This document shows, one piece after another, positions 10,687 through 20,058 of a DNA stretch of 64,000 nucleotides (the stretch's first letter is position 1; each line of letters opens with the position of its first letter). Source of the DNA: Albidovulum aestuarii (lineage in GTDB: Bacteria; Pseudomonadota; Alphaproteobacteria; Rhodobacterales; Rhodobacteraceae); the NCBI RefSeq assembly GCF_029961185.1, contig NZ_JASBQQ010000001.1, forward strand, positions 662,552-726,551. Reading direction: 5' to 3'. Under the pieces are notes generated by a model. The model was not told where the DNA came from, made no database searches, and saw only the letters and a program-made list of their open reading frames with translations. Made by a program: the position numbers and the translations under genes.

Positions 10687-11852
10687 CAGCGCCCCCGTTT
10701 GATCAGGTAATCACCGATCTTGCCCTGCGGCCGCGCGCGGGTGAACGCCAGAAGCATGCCGAGCGCGATGCCCGAGGCGATGACCGAAGAGCCGCCATAA
10801 CTCACGAAGGGCAGCGTCATCCCCTTGGCGGGCAGAAGCCGCACGGCAACGCCCATATTAATCAGCGCCTGCACCCCGAAAGCGCAAGCCAGCCCCGTTC
10901 CCGCAAGCCGGATGAACGGGTCACGTTCCCGCATCAGACGGAAGAGCGACCGCGCGGTGATCGCGCCGTAAAGCGCAATGATTACGAGGACGAGGACAAG
11001 CCCGTATTCCTCGGCCGCGACCGCGATGATGAAATCCGTATGGGCGTCAGGAAGCGACCATTTGACAGTGCCCTCGCCGACGCCGACACCGAAGAAGCCG
11101 CCTTCCTGAATGGCGTTGGTGGCGTAGCCGATCTGGGTTCTGGGGTCGATATCGGCCGCGAGGAACCCGTCGATACGGCGGGCAAAGTGTTCCGACACGT
11201 CATATGCAAAGATGCCGCCCGCAACGACGAGGCCACCGATCACGGTCAGAAGCGTAATCGGGGCGCCCGCCACGAAATACATCACGCCCCAGGCGAAAAG
11301 GATCAGGCAGGCCTGTCCGAAATCGGGCTGAAGCGCGAGGAAAAGGACGATGACGATGGTGAGGACGAAGGAATAAAGCCGCCCCGGGGGGCCGTTGATC
11401 TCCTGCGCCGCCGCCATCAGCCAGGCCGAGATGATGACGAAACCGGGCTTGAGGAACTCCGATGGCTGGAAGCTGGCGAAGCCCAGCGAATACCAGCGCG
11501 TTGCGCCCTTGCCGAAATCGGTCCCGAAAACCGGCAGCAGCATGAGTGCCACGAAGGCCAGCAGAAATCCGATGACTCCGAGGCGACGTACAAGATCGGG
11601 CGACATCATCGAGGTGAACATCATCGCGGCCAGGGCCATGACGCCGAAAAAGCCCTGCCGCGTCACATAGTAGAAAGGATCGAGCCCGTTCTTTTCCGCC
11701 AACGGAACCGAAGCGGCGAGGCCCAGCAGGAGCCCGATCCCGAAAAGCACCATCACGCCAGAGAGCGACCATTTGTCGATCGTGCGCCACCAGCGGGGGA
11801 GAACCGGCTCACCTGCCCGCGCGGGGATGGAGCCATAGACCATTTCAGTCAT
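10686..11852 (-). CDS. ftsW: SEDS peptidoglycan polymerase FtsW
   Basis: FtsW is the septal glycosyltransferase that polymerises lipid II together with FtsI. The 388 residues carry about ten membrane segments and the SEDS signatures: [15 protein letters not shown] in the middle and [26 protein letters not shown] near the end. It is co-transcribed with murG (TGATG overlap). A 192-base gap upstream separates it from the RTX gene. Length is normal. Confidence 0.97.
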   Translation of the reverse strand: MTEMVYGSIPARAGEPVLPRWWRTIDKWSLSGVMVLFGIGLLLGLAASVPLAEKNGLDPFYYVTRQGFFGVMALAAMMFTSMMSPDLVRRLGVIGFLLAFVALMLLPVFGTDFGKGATRWYSLGFASFQPSEFLKPGFVIISAWLMAAAQEINGPPGRLYSFVLTIVIVLFLALQPDFGQACLILFAWGVMYFVAGAPITLLTVIGGLVVAGGIFAYDVSEHFARRIDGFLAADIDPRTQIGYATNAIQEGGFFGVGVGEGTVKWSLPDAHTDFIIAVAAEEYGLVLVLVIIALYGAITARSLFRLMRERDPFIRLAGTGLACAFGVQALINMGVAVRLLPAKGMTLPFVSYGGSSVIASGIALGMLLAFTRARPQGKIGDYLIKRGR

Positions 11853-12044
11853 GGGATACCGCTTTCACTGCCTCGAACCGCCCGTTTGCCGGGTCTGACA
11901 GGAAGTGTAACGAAGATCGCGCCTCAGTGCCAGTGAAAGAAGGGCAACAGGCGGAATTTCCGCGTATTTTCAAAGCGCGGTGATGCGCACGATTGAGCTG
12001 TCACCCAATGGGTGGATCGACCGCCTGTGTCGGACAGAATGCGC

Positions 12045-13448
12045 CTACAGCAGGAAGATATCGTCGATGTAGAACTCGTCCCCGGCTCCGGCGATCACGC
12101 TGAACTGGATCACATCGGTGGCGTTGGTGAAGCTCAGGACGCCATTCGCATCGAGATCGGCGGATGTGACCGTCACCTGCCCGACCGCATTGCCGTTGAC
12201 ATCCGAGAAGACGATGGTCGCCGTTTCCCCCGGATCGAAACCGGTCATGGTGAAGCCGCCGAGATCGAAGGGCGAGTGATCCTGATGGGTGACGTTAATT
12301 TCGTGCGTGTCACCGTTCGGATCCGTCCAGACGCGGAATTCGTCGTCACCGTCACCGTCATAATCGAAGCTCGCCGCCCCTGCGTCGCGCTCCTCGAAAT
12401 AGTTCGTCGCCGAGGAAAGCTGGCTGATCCAGTATTGGCCGTTGGGCCCGTCCTGATAGATCCAGATACCGGTGATCGCCGCTGTGATGGGATCATAGAC
12501 GCTGGTCATATTCTCGAACTCGATATCGCCCACCGGCGCCGGATAGGTCACCTGGAAGGTGACGTCGCCATAGGCGAAATTGCCCGCACCGTCGGTCGCC
12601 TCATACCAGAATTGGACGACCGGTGTGGTGCCGCCTGCCGTGTCGTAAACGCCATTCGGATCCCAGGTCAGCGTGCCGTCGGGATTGAGCGTCAGGATCG
12701 ACCCGTCATTCAGCAGCCCGCCACCGGTGTAGTAAGACAGCGGCTGGCCATCCGGGATCAGGTCGACATCGTTGATCCCGTCCTGGTCGAGGTCGATCTG
12801 GACGTCGACGATCGCCGACAATGTAAGCCCCGCGCCGGGTTGCCCGCCTTCGACGTAGTCGTTGGCCAGCGGATCGAGTGTCACCGTGCTGTCGAAGGCA
12901 ACCAGATCAAAGTCGCCCTGCGTGATGATATCGCCCGCTGAGGGCAGTTCGACGAAGATCAGCTCATCGACATTGGTGATGATATCGACATCGCCCGACC
13001 CGTCGAGCGCGGTCACGGTGAACCCCGTGACCACGGTCTGCTGGTTCTTGCCCTTGCCGACGGTCGTCGTCTGGATCGTATAGTCGTAATCGACGCCAAC
13101 CTCGCCGTAATAGATCACCGTGTCGATACCGCCGCCGGTGCCGCCGTCGATTGTATCGCTGCCCGCGCCGGCGATGATCACATCGCTGCCGTCGCCGCCA
13201 TTGATGACGTCGTTGCCCGCACCGCCATAGATCGTGTCGTCGCCCGCACCGGCCTCGATCGTATCGTTGCCGTCGCCGCCATGCACCTCGTCATTGCCCT
13301 CAAGGCTCCAGATGACGTCGTCAAAGGGCGTGGAAGCCGGAGAGGTCAGATCATTGATCAGATCGTCGCCCGACGTTCCGACAATGGCGCCTGCGGGCGG
13401 TGTCGGCGTGGTGTTTTTTCCACCACCTGAACCGGAGGGTTTCGGCAT
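12045..13448 (-). CDS. RTX-repeat calcium-binding protein, likely type I secretion substrate
   Basis: This 467-residue acidic protein begins MPKPSGSGGGKNTT with no signal peptide. Residues of about 20-105 hold the repeat block, with about six GGxGxDxI-type nonapeptides (for example GGDGNDTIEAGAGDDTI and YGGAGNDVINGGDGSDV), which fold as calcium-binding beta rolls. The rest is a beta-rich, aspartate-rich region with cadherin-like features and EF-like runs such as DLDQDGINDVDL and DYDGDGDDEF. The C-terminus FYIDDIFLL fits an uncleaved type I secretion signal. A strong AAGGAGG lies seven bases before the ATG at 13448. No ABC/MFP exporter genes lie nearby. It splits ftsW from murD in the dcw cluster, and its role (adhesin, surface layer or enzyme) cannot be told. 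Confidence 0.9.
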   Translation of the reverse strand: MPKPSGSGGGKNTTPTPPAGAIVGTSGDDLINDLTSPASTPFDDVIWSLEGNDEVHGGDGNDTIEAGAGDDTIYGGAGNDVINGGDGSDVIIAGAGSDTIDGGTGGGIDTVIYYGEVGVDYDYTIQTTTVGKGKNQQTVVTGFTVTALDGSGDVDIITNVDELIFVELPSAGDIITQGDFDLVAFDSTVTLDPLANDYVEGGQPGAGLTLSAIVDVQIDLDQDGINDVDLIPDGQPLSYYTGGGLLNDGSILTLNPDGTLTWDPNGVYDTAGGTTPVVQFWYEATDGAGNFAYGDVTFQVTYPAPVGDIEFENMTSVYDPITAAITGIWIYQDGPNGQYWISQLSSATNYFEERDAGAASFDYDGDGDDEFRVWTDPNGDTHEINVTHQDHSPFDLGGFTMTGFDPGETATIVFSDVNGNAVGQVTVTSADLDANGVLSFTNATDVIQFSVIAGAGDEFYIDDIFLL

Positions 13449-13639
13449 GACATGGCCTCCTTGTGAGGGCCCCGAGGCACTTCAATGGGGCCGGATGATC
13501 CTGACTTCACGTCATTTGAGACCATTTCCCGGCGGAAGCGCGAATATTGCGTGGCATTGAACCATGTCGGGGCGCAATGCGCGCTAGCGCCCAGAACTGT
13601 GGGGCCACGCGCAACAATTCCGGATACGTGTCGCGGAAA

Positions 13640-15040
13640 TTACCCGATCAGGGCCTGCACGCGCGCCGCGAAATCCTCACCGCGTTTTTCGAAATTGGGA
13701 TACTGGTCGAACGAGGCCGCTGCCGGGGCAAGCAGCACGACCTCACCCGCCTCGGCCTCTTCCGCCGCGCGCGCCACGGCGCGCTCCATCGTCTCGCAGA
13801 TCTCATGCTGGGTATCGCCGAGTTCCAGTGCGAAATCCCGCGCCGAATGACCGATGAGATAGGCCTTCACGACCGACCCGAGATGGGGTTTCAGGCTCGC
13901 GATCCCGCCATCCTTGCCGAGCCCGCCGGCAATCCAGCGGATCTTCGGGAAGGCCTGCAATGCCTTGGCCGCGCTGTCGACATTCGTGGCCTTGCTGTCG
14001 TTGACGAACCGCACCCCGTCCTTCTCGCCCACAAGCTGGCTGCGATGCGGCAGGCCTTCGAAGGAATGCAGCGCCTCTTCGATCAGCTTCGGCGCAAGGC
14101 CGAGCGTGCGGGTGGCGGCATAGGCGGCGCAGGCATTCTGGTGGTTGTGGGCGCCGGGCAAACCCCTGACCTCGCGCAGATCAATGGAGGCGACCTGTCG
14201 CCCCTTGCGCCATTCGGCAAGGAAACCCTTGCGGGCAAAGACCGACCAGCCCGGCCCTTCCAGCTTCGCCCCCGAAGAAATCCGGATCACCCGGTCGCCC
14301 CCCGCGCCCTGCGCCAGTTGATTGGCCAGAAACCGCCCCTCGACTTCATCGACGCCGATGATTGCGCGGTCAGGTCCACCTTCGGCAAAGAGCCGGCGCT
14401 TGGCCGCGAAATAGCCGCCCAGCCCGCCATGGCGGTCGAGATGATCCGGCGACAGATTGGTGAAGACGGCGATATCCGGCGTAAGAGAGCGCGCGAGTTC
14501 GGTCTGGTAAGAGCTGAGTTCCAGCACCAAGACCTCGCCGTCCTGCGCTGGCTCGATATCCAGCACGCCCCGACCGATATTGCCCGCCATCTGGGTGGGC
14601 CTCCCCGCGACCTGTAGGATGTGGTGGATGAGCGCCGTCGTGGTTGACTTGCCGTTCGATCCGGTTACCGCGATCACCTTCGGCACCTGATCCATCTCGT
14701 CCCAGTCGGGCGTGGACCACGAGCGGAAGAAAAGCCCGATATCGTTGTCGACCGGCACCCCCGCCGCCATCGCCCGGGCGATGAGCTTGTTCGGTTCGGG
14801 GTAAAGATGCGGGATGCCGGGCGAGACGATGAGCGCCGCCACCCCATCCCAGGCAGTGGCGCGGGTCAGGTCGGTCAGCGTGAACCCCGCCGCCTCGGCA
14901 TTTGCGCGGGCCTCGGGGCTGTCGTCCCAAAGGCAGGGTTCGGCACCGCCCGCGATCAGCGCCCTTGCGGTCGCGAGCCCCGACCGGCCGAGGCCCAGCA
15001 CGGCGACCTTCCTGCCTTCATATCCCCTGACCGGAATCAT
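13640..15040 (-). CDS. murD: UDP-N-acetylmuramoylalanine--D-glutamate ligase MurD
   Basis: MurD adds D-glutamate to UDP-MurNAc-L-Ala. From the ATG at 15040 ([21 protein letters not shown]) the protein has 466 residues, with the ATP loop [14 protein letters not shown], the [11 protein letters not shown] segment, [12 protein letters not shown], and the C-terminal [17 protein letters not shown]. The frame stays open 37 codons upstream of this start, but that part is not MurD-like. A GGGGGC-type sequence ahead of the ATG may act as ribosome site. It diverges from the FKBP gene. Confidence 0.96.
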   Translation of the reverse strand: MIPVRGYEGRKVAVLGLGRSGLATARALIAGGAEPCLWDDSPEARANAEAAGFTLTDLTRATAWDGVAALIVSPGIPHLYPEPNKLIARAMAAGVPVDNDIGLFFRSWSTPDWDEMDQVPKVIAVTGSNGKSTTTALIHHILQVAGRPTQMAGNIGRGVLDIEPAQDGEVLVLELSSYQTELARSLTPDIAVFTNLSPDHLDRHGGLGGYFAAKRRLFAEGGPDRAIIGVDEVEGRFLANQLAQGAGGDRVIRISSGAKLEGPGWSVFARKGFLAEWRKGRQVASIDLREVRGLPGAHNHQNACAAYAATRTLGLAPKLIEEALHSFEGLPHRSQLVGEKDGVRFVNDSKATNVDSAAKALQAFPKIRWIAGGLGKDGGIASLKPHLGSVVKAYLIGHSARDFALELGDTQHEICETMERAVARAAEEAEAGEVVLLAPAAASFDQYPNFEKRGEDFAARVQALIG

Positions 15041-15200
15041 GCTGCCCCCATTCCCTTCGCGCCCGCGACAATGCCCTGCCCCCCGCGCGCCTGCAAGGAC
15101 CCCGCCTTTACGCCTACGCCTGTAGCGTCTAGGGTCGGGCCACGAGAGCACCCGCGAGAGACGCGGCCTCAGAATTCATCCCCCATCCCGAAAGGACGCC

Positions 15201-15629
15201 ATGACCCAGGTAAAAACGGGCGATAAGGTAAGCATTCACTATCGCGGCACGCTGAACGACGGCACCCAGTTCGACAGTTCCGAAGGGCGCGACCCGCTGG
15301 AATTCACCGTGGGCTCAGGCCAGATCATCCCGGGCCTCGACAAGGCGCTACCGGGCATGGCGGTTGGCGACAAGAAGTCAGTGCCGGTGCCTGCTGCCGA
15401 AGCCTACGGCGCGCACAATCCCGATGCCCGGCAAGCCATTCCACGTGACCAGATTCCCGCTGACATCCCGCTTGAGATCGGAACCGCCCTGCAGATGCGC
15501 ACACCGAACGGACAGGCGATGCAGGTCACGGTGGCCGAGGTTACGGCCGAGACAGTGACACTCGACGCCAATCACCCGCTGGCGGGCAAGGACCTGAACT
15601 TTGACATCGAACTGGTGTCGATCGGCTGA
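15201..15629 (+). CDS. FKBP-type peptidyl-prolyl cis-trans isomerase (SlyD-like)
   Basis: This 142-residue protein begins MTQVKTGDKVSIHYRGTLND and has the SlyD-type FKBP layout: GTQFDSSEGRDPLEFTVGSGQIIPGLDKALPGM is the FKBP core, an insert-in-flap region follows (about 70-120), and the end reads VTLDANHPLAGKDLNFDIELVSI. SlyD proteins are cytoplasmic folding helpers and often bind nickel, but this copy lacks a histidine-rich metal-binding tail. GAAAGGA lies ahead of the ATG. It is divergent from murD and converges on the SDR gene, whose end is two bases away. Confidence 0.93.
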   Translation: MTQVKTGDKVSIHYRGTLNDGTQFDSSEGRDPLEFTVGSGQIIPGLDKALPGMAVGDKKSVPVPAAEAYGAHNPDARQAIPRDQIPADIPLEIGTALQMRTPNGQAMQVTVAEVTAETVTLDANHPLAGKDLNFDIELVSIG

Positions 15630-15630
15630 G

Positions 15631-16302
15631 CTACCAGTCGAAGGGCCGACGGTCGCGGAAGAAACCGCCCGTCGGTCCGTCCTCCGGCAGAAGCGCCAGC
15701 CAGATTGCGGTGTCGGCACCTTCTTCGGGACTGCGGTCGGCACCGTCTCCGCCCATTCGGGTTCTGACCCAGCCCGGGCACATCGCATTGACCTTGACGC
15801 CCGCGGGCAGGTCGCGCGGCAGCGCTTTCGTCAACGCGTTGAGCGCCGCCTTGGCCACCCCATAAGCACCCGGCCCAGCAAGGCCATGGGCGAAACTGCC
15901 CCAGTCGGACGACAGGTTGACGATCCGGCCCCAGCCGGTTTCCCGCCAGTGCGGCAGGTTGAGCCGGATCAGGTCGAGCGGCGCTGACACCATCACCTGC
16001 ATCGCATCGTCGAAATCGCTCTTGGGGCTCAGCAGCGAGGCGTCGCTGAGGATACCGGCATTGTTGACAAGGATGTCAAAGCCCCCCGCCCCGGTCATGG
16101 CGGCGAAATAGCTGTCCGGATCGGTGAGATCGAGCGGAAGAAAACCGCAGCCCAATTCCCCGGCCGCCTTGCGACCAGCGCCTGTATCCCGTGCGCCGAT
16201 CGTCACCGCGCAACCCTTCTCGGTCAGCCCGGCCGCGATGGCACGGCCAATGCCGCGATTGCCACCAGTGACAAGCGCGGTCGGGCAAGAAGGTCTGTTC
16301 AT
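15631..16302 (-). CDS. SDR-family NAD(P)-dependent oxidoreductase
   Basis: A short-chain dehydrogenase/reductase of 223 residues. Visible are the dinucleotide loop TGGNRGIGRAIA near the N-terminus, the NNAGIL motif, the serine LSSDWGSF, and the YxxxK catalytic pair in GAYGVAKAALNAL, followed by PGWVRTRMGG. The substrate cannot be told from sequence. The start at 16302 (MNRPSCPTALV) is preferred because GAGG lies eight bases ahead; an in-frame ATG at 16320 has only a weak site. Confidence 0.92.
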   Translation of the reverse strand: MNRPSCPTALVTGGNRGIGRAIAAGLTEKGCAVTIGARDTGAGRKAAGELGCGFLPLDLTDPDSYFAAMTGAGGFDILVNNAGILSDASLLSPKSDFDDAMQVMVSAPLDLIRLNLPHWRETGWGRIVNLSSDWGSFAHGLAGPGAYGVAKAALNALTKALPRDLPAGVKVNAMCPGWVRTRMGGDGADRSPEEGADTAIWLALLPEDGPTGGFFRDRRPFDW

Positions 16303-16386
16303 TGGGGCATCCTCGATCATCTGCTGGGTCTTTTGCCGACACGGCCACGGTTTTGCGCCAGCTTGGCCGCATTAATGCTTTATTTA

Positions 16387-16417
16387 GCAGACACATCCAT
16401 TCTATGGAAATGTCTGC
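16387..16417. promoter_or_regulatory. Inverted repeat overlapping the start of a small membrane-protein gene
   Basis: GCAGACA at 16387-16393 and TGTCTGC at 16411-16417 form a perfect 7-bp inverted repeat. The ATG at 16404 (and the second ATG at 16410) lies within or next to it. It may be an operator between the divergent SDR and membrane-protein genes, or an RNA hairpin hiding the start codon. No ribosome site is seen ahead of 16404. Confidence 0.45.
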
Positions 16418-16874
16418 ATCGCCTTCCATTTTGGCCCGTCTGGCCCGGCGCCTGCACCGTGAAACCCGGCTCCTGGGGTTCGTGATCAGCCTCTCGTTCC
16501 TCGCCGGGTTCGTGATGTATGTCCGCTATGACGTGATGGTTTTCGGAATGCCGATGCCACTCTTCACCGGTTTGTTATACGCCGGGTTCGTCGGCACCGC
16601 CGCGACGCTTGTCAGCCTGCTCCTGCCTGCGCTCCGCGCGATGATCGAGGCGGCCGCAATTTCCCGGCTCGGCATCGCCTTGGCGGCCTACGGTGTGCCG
16701 GAATTCGGGCTGAAGCTGGCAACGTCGCCACTACTGAGCGCGACGGTGATCGTTGTGGGCGCGGTTCTCGTACGCAAACTATTCGGCACCGCCACCTTTG
16801 CGCACTGGTCGGTCCTGGCGCATGAGACCAGCTATGAAGCGAGCGGCGGCGGCAGAACGGCCGAGGCCAGTTAG
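16404..16874 (+). CDS. Small membrane protein of unknown function
   Basis: About 156 residues from the ATG at 16404 (MEMSASPSILARLARRLHRET). There are three or four hydrophobic stretches: LLGFVISLSFLAGFVMYV, PLFTGLLYAGFVGTAATLVSLLLPAL and LLSATVIVVGAVLVRKLF. No family is recognised. A longer frame starting at 16302 would overlap the SDR start and is less likely. The gene converges on the DUF2161 gene with a 4-base overlap of stops. Confidence 0.6.
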   Translation: MEMSASPSILARLARRLHRETRLLGFVISLSFLAGFVMYVRYDVMVFGMPMPLFTGLLYAGFVGTAATLVSLLLPALRAMIEAAAISRLGIALAAYGVPEFGLKLATSPLLSATVIVVGAVLVRKLFGTATFAHWSVLAHETSYEASGGGRTAEAS

Positions 16875-17530
16875 TCCGGGCGGACCCGCTCCCCCAGCGC
16901 TTCGACGGCACCTTTTGGCGTCAACGTGTAGACGCCGCGCTCCACCCGTTCGAACCAGCCGTAATGATCGGCGCGAAACATTTGCCCGGCGCGTTCGACA
17001 CCTGTCGTTTTCGCAACCTCGGCGGCCGTGCTCGGCCCGTGGGCGGCCAGATGCGCCGCGCAGAGCAGTGCATCCTGCCGGTAGGCGGTCATGCGTTTGA
17101 TCCCTGTCGTGCCGCCGGTATTCGGATCGCCGACACGCCGGTCGAACTCGCGGATCAGACGGCCCGCCTTTCGGGCGTTCAGGCGCGGCTGATAGGGTCC
17201 GGGATCGAGATGGGCCTCGACCCCGCCATGCTTTACCGCCAGAAGCCCGAGGCCAAGGCGGCGGCAGAGCCGGATAATATCCTTGTAACGCAGCTTCCAA
17301 CCGCGATCCGACGATACCGGCACCGCCAGATAGACGTGATCAAACATCGTCTGACGCGCGACGCCCTGCATCACCAGCGCCAGCGAAAAGGTCAGCTTCA
17401 TCTCCACCACAACCGGCGGTTCCTTACCCCTGCGGGCAAGCACATCGCAGTCGCCGATCTCGGCTTTGACCTCATAGCCCTGCGCCTCCAGAGGCGCCTT
17501 TACGGGCGCGTAGAGGTCCGCCTCGCGCAT
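16871..17530 (-). CDS. DUF2161 protein, PD-(D/E)XK nuclease-like
   Basis: The 219 residues start [21 protein letters not shown]. The N-terminal half carries a PD-(D/E)XK-like pattern, GDCDVLARRGKEPPVVVEMK, where the second D, the E and the K would be the metal and catalytic residues. The C-terminal half (about 145-219) looks like a winged-helix domain (ALLCAAHLAAHGPSTAAEVAK, then FERVERGVYTLTPKG). I know this as DUF2161, a putative phosphodiesterase commonly found here in Rhodobacteraceae dcw clusters; its function is untested as far as I know. It shares a TGATG overlap with mraY. Confidence 0.8.
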   Translation of the reverse strand: MREADLYAPVKAPLEAQGYEVKAEIGDCDVLARRGKEPPVVVEMKLTFSLALVMQGVARQTMFDHVYLAVPVSSDRGWKLRYKDIIRLCRRLGLGLLAVKHGGVEAHLDPGPYQPRLNARKAGRLIREFDRRVGDPNTGGTTGIKRMTAYRQDALLCAAHLAAHGPSTAAEVAKTTGVERAGQMFRADHYGWFERVERGVYTLTPKGAVEALGERVRPD

Positions 17531-18612
17531 CAGCGCAACTTCAGCGTCGCCAGCCCGATCAGCGCGAGGATCAGCGAGATGATCCAGAAGCGGATGACGA
17601 TCTGCGGCTCGGCCCAGCCCTTCTTCTCGAAATGATGGTGGATCGGCGCCATCAGGAAGACCCTTCGGCCGGTGCGTTTAAAATAGGCGACCTGGATGAT
17701 GACCGACAAAGCCTCCACCACGAAAAGGCCGCCGACGATGGCCAGCACGATCTCGTGCTTGGTCGCGACCGCGATGGCACCCAGCGCGCCGCCCAAGGCC
17801 AGCGACCCGGTATCGCCCATGAAGACCGCCGCCGGGGGCGCATTGTACCAGAGAAAGCCGAGCCCGCCGCCGATAAGGGCCGCGGTGAAGATCAGGATTT
17901 CACCTGTGCCGGGCACATAGTGAACGCCAAGATAGTTGGTGAAGTCGGTCCGGCCGACCGCGTAGGCGATCACGCCCAGCGTCGCCGCCGCGATCATCAC
18001 CGGCATGACCGCCAGCCCGTCGAGCCCGTCGGTCAGGTTCACGGCATTGGCCGCGCCAACGATGACGATCATCGCGAAGGGCACGAAGAAATAACCGAGG
18101 TTCAAGAGCGCATCCTTGAAGACCGGGAAAGCCAGCTGGTTGGTGAGGCTGGCCGGGTGGACATAGGCCGCCATCCCGCCCGCAAAGGCCGCGATCACCA
18201 GCCCCAGCAACAGTCGCATCCGCGACGACACGCCCTTGGTGTTCTGTTTCGTCACCTTGGCATAATCGTCGGCGAACCCGATCAGCCCATAGGCATAAGT
18301 CACGAAAAGCACGATCCAGATATAAGGATTGTCGAGCCGCGCCCAGAGAAGCGTCGCCACAAGGATCGCCGAGAGGATCAGCAAGCCCCCCATCGTCGGC
18401 GTCCCGGCCTTGGAAAAATGGCTCTGCGGTCCGTCATCGCGGATCGGCTGACCCTTTTTCTGCTTGCGGCGCAATAAGTTGATCAGCGGTTGGCCGAAGA
18501 GAAAGCCAAATACCAGAGCCGTGAAAAACGCCGCCCCCGCGCGGAAGGTAATGTAGCGGAACAGGTTGAAGACATCGCCGCCTTCGGCCAATCCGGAAAG
18601 CCAATACAGCAT
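17530..18612 (-). CDS. mraY: Phospho-N-acetylmuramoyl-pentapeptide transferase MraY
   Basis: MraY makes lipid I by moving phospho-MurNAc-pentapeptide to undecaprenyl phosphate. This integral membrane protein of 360 residues has about ten segments. Marks are [10 protein letters not shown], the magnesium site [35 protein letters not shown] and the [12 protein letters not shown] loop. The start directly abuts the murF stop (TAG ATG). Length is normal. Confidence 0.98.
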   Translation of the reverse strand: MLYWLSGLAEGGDVFNLFRYITFRAGAAFFTALVFGFLFGQPLINLLRRKQKKGQPIRDDGPQSHFSKAGTPTMGGLLILSAILVATLLWARLDNPYIWIVLFVTYAYGLIGFADDYAKVTKQNTKGVSSRMRLLLGLVIAAFAGGMAAYVHPASLTNQLAFPVFKDALLNLGYFFVPFAMIVIVGAANAVNLTDGLDGLAVMPVMIAAATLGVIAYAVGRTDFTNYLGVHYVPGTGEILIFTAALIGGGLGFLWYNAPPAAVFMGDTGSLALGGALGAIAVATKHEIVLAIVGGLFVVEALSVIIQVAYFKRTGRRVFLMAPIHHHFEKKGWAEPQIVIRFWIISLILALIGLATLKLR

Positions 18613-20058
18613 CTATTCAGTCCCCCGTGCCTCGCCCGCACCCGGCTGCCCGAGCTTTCTGAGCGCGTCAACCACAAGGCTGACCTTCGATCCTTTTGAT
18701 CCCTTCACCAGCACCACATCACCGGCATCCGCAAGGTGATGGGCGCGCTCGGCCAGTTCCCCGGCGCGGTCAAACCATTCGCCACGCTGACGTTCCGGCA
18801 GCTTCTGCCAGAGCGCGCGCATCCTTGGCCCGACGCAATGAACAACGTGAAACCGCGCCATCGCCGGGTGGTCCGCCACCGCCTCATGCATGGCGCCCTC
18901 GTCGGGGCCAAGCTCCAGCATATCGCCCAGAACCGCGATGCGGCGACCTTCGAGTTTACGGCCGATACCGTCGCGGGGTTCGGTGACCGCGAGAACCTCC
19001 AAGGCGGCGGCCATCGAGGCGGGGTTGGCGTTGAAGGCATCGTCGATCAGGTCGAAGCTCAGCGCCTCATCGACGATGTCGAGATAGATGCGCTCGCGCT
19101 GGCCCCGGCCTGCTGGCGGGCGCCACTGGCCGATGTCGCAGGCCGCAACAGCAGGGTCCGCACCAACGGCATCGGCGACGGCAAGCACGCCCAGCGCGTT
19201 GGCGGCGAAATGGCGTCCTGCCGTCTGGACCTTGAAGAGTACCGGCTCGCCTGCCCTTGTGGCCCGCACAATGGTCGTATCCTGTGCCAGCTTGACCTCG
19301 TCCAGCCGATAGTCGCTGTCCTTGACCGGGCCGAACGTGATTACACGGGCGGCCGTCGCGGCGGCACCGGCAAGAATCGGGGTCACATCCAGGCCCGTCG
19401 GGATGACGGCCACGCCATCCGGCTCCAGCCCCTCGAAGATCGAAGCTTTTTCGCGGGCGATGCCCTCGATATTCTCGAACGCCTCCAGATGGGCAGGCGC
19501 GATCGTGGTGATCATCGCGACATGGGGCCGGGCGAGGCGGGCAAGGGGCGCGATCTCTCCGGGATGGTTCATGCCGATCTCGATCACCGCGAAATCGGCG
19601 TCTTGGGGCATTCGGGCCAGCGTGATCGGCACGCCCCAATGGTTGTTGAAACTCGCCACGGCGGCATGGACGCTGCCCTGCCCGGCCAGCACTGCGCGCA
19701 GCATCTCCTTGGTGGAGGTCTTGCCCACCGACCCCGTCACCGCAATCACCCTCGCCCGCGTGCGCACCCGACCTGCCGCGCCAAGCGCGGTCAGTGCGGT
19801 CAGCACATCCGGCACGACCAGCAGGGGATCGGCTTCCGAGCAACCTTCGGGGTTACGCGATACCAGCGCGCCCGCCGCGCCCTTCTTCAATGCGTCAGCG
19901 ACGAAATCGTGGCCGTCACGCACATCCTTCAGCGCGACGAACAGATCACCGGGCTGGATCGAGCGGGTATCAATGGAAATCCCACTGGCTTCGAAAGCCT
20001 TCGCCGCCTTACCGCCAGTCGCGGCTTCGACCTCGGCCGATGTCCAGAGCACGCCCAT
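18613..20058 (-). CDS. murF: UDP-MurNAc-tripeptide--D-Ala-D-Ala ligase MurF
   Basis: MurF adds the D-Ala-D-Ala made by Ddl to complete the UDP-MurNAc pentapeptide. The 481 residues show the N-terminal substrate domain (ISIDTRSIQPGDLFVAL), the ATP loop VTGSVGKTSTKEMLRA, FNNHWGVPITLAR, EIGMNHPGEIAPLA, and the C-terminal DDAFNANPASMAAALEVL and VLGDMLELG. It overlaps the murE stop by one base (TGATG). Confidence 0.97.
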   Translation of the reverse strand: MGVLWTSAEVEAATGGKAAKAFEASGISIDTRSIQPGDLFVALKDVRDGHDFVADALKKGAAGALVSRNPEGCSEADPLLVVPDVLTALTALGAAGRVRTRARVIAVTGSVGKTSTKEMLRAVLAGQGSVHAAVASFNNHWGVPITLARMPQDADFAVIEIGMNHPGEIAPLARLARPHVAMITTIAPAHLEAFENIEGIAREKASIFEGLEPDGVAVIPTGLDVTPILAGAAATAARVITFGPVKDSDYRLDEVKLAQDTTIVRATRAGEPVLFKVQTAGRHFAANALGVLAVADAVGADPAVAACDIGQWRPPAGRGQRERIYLDIVDEALSFDLIDDAFNANPASMAAALEVLAVTEPRDGIGRKLEGRRIAVLGDMLELGPDEGAMHEAVADHPAMARFHVVHCVGPRMRALWQKLPERQRGEWFDRAGELAERAHHLADAGDVVLVKGSKGSKVSLVVDALRKLGQPGAGEARGTE

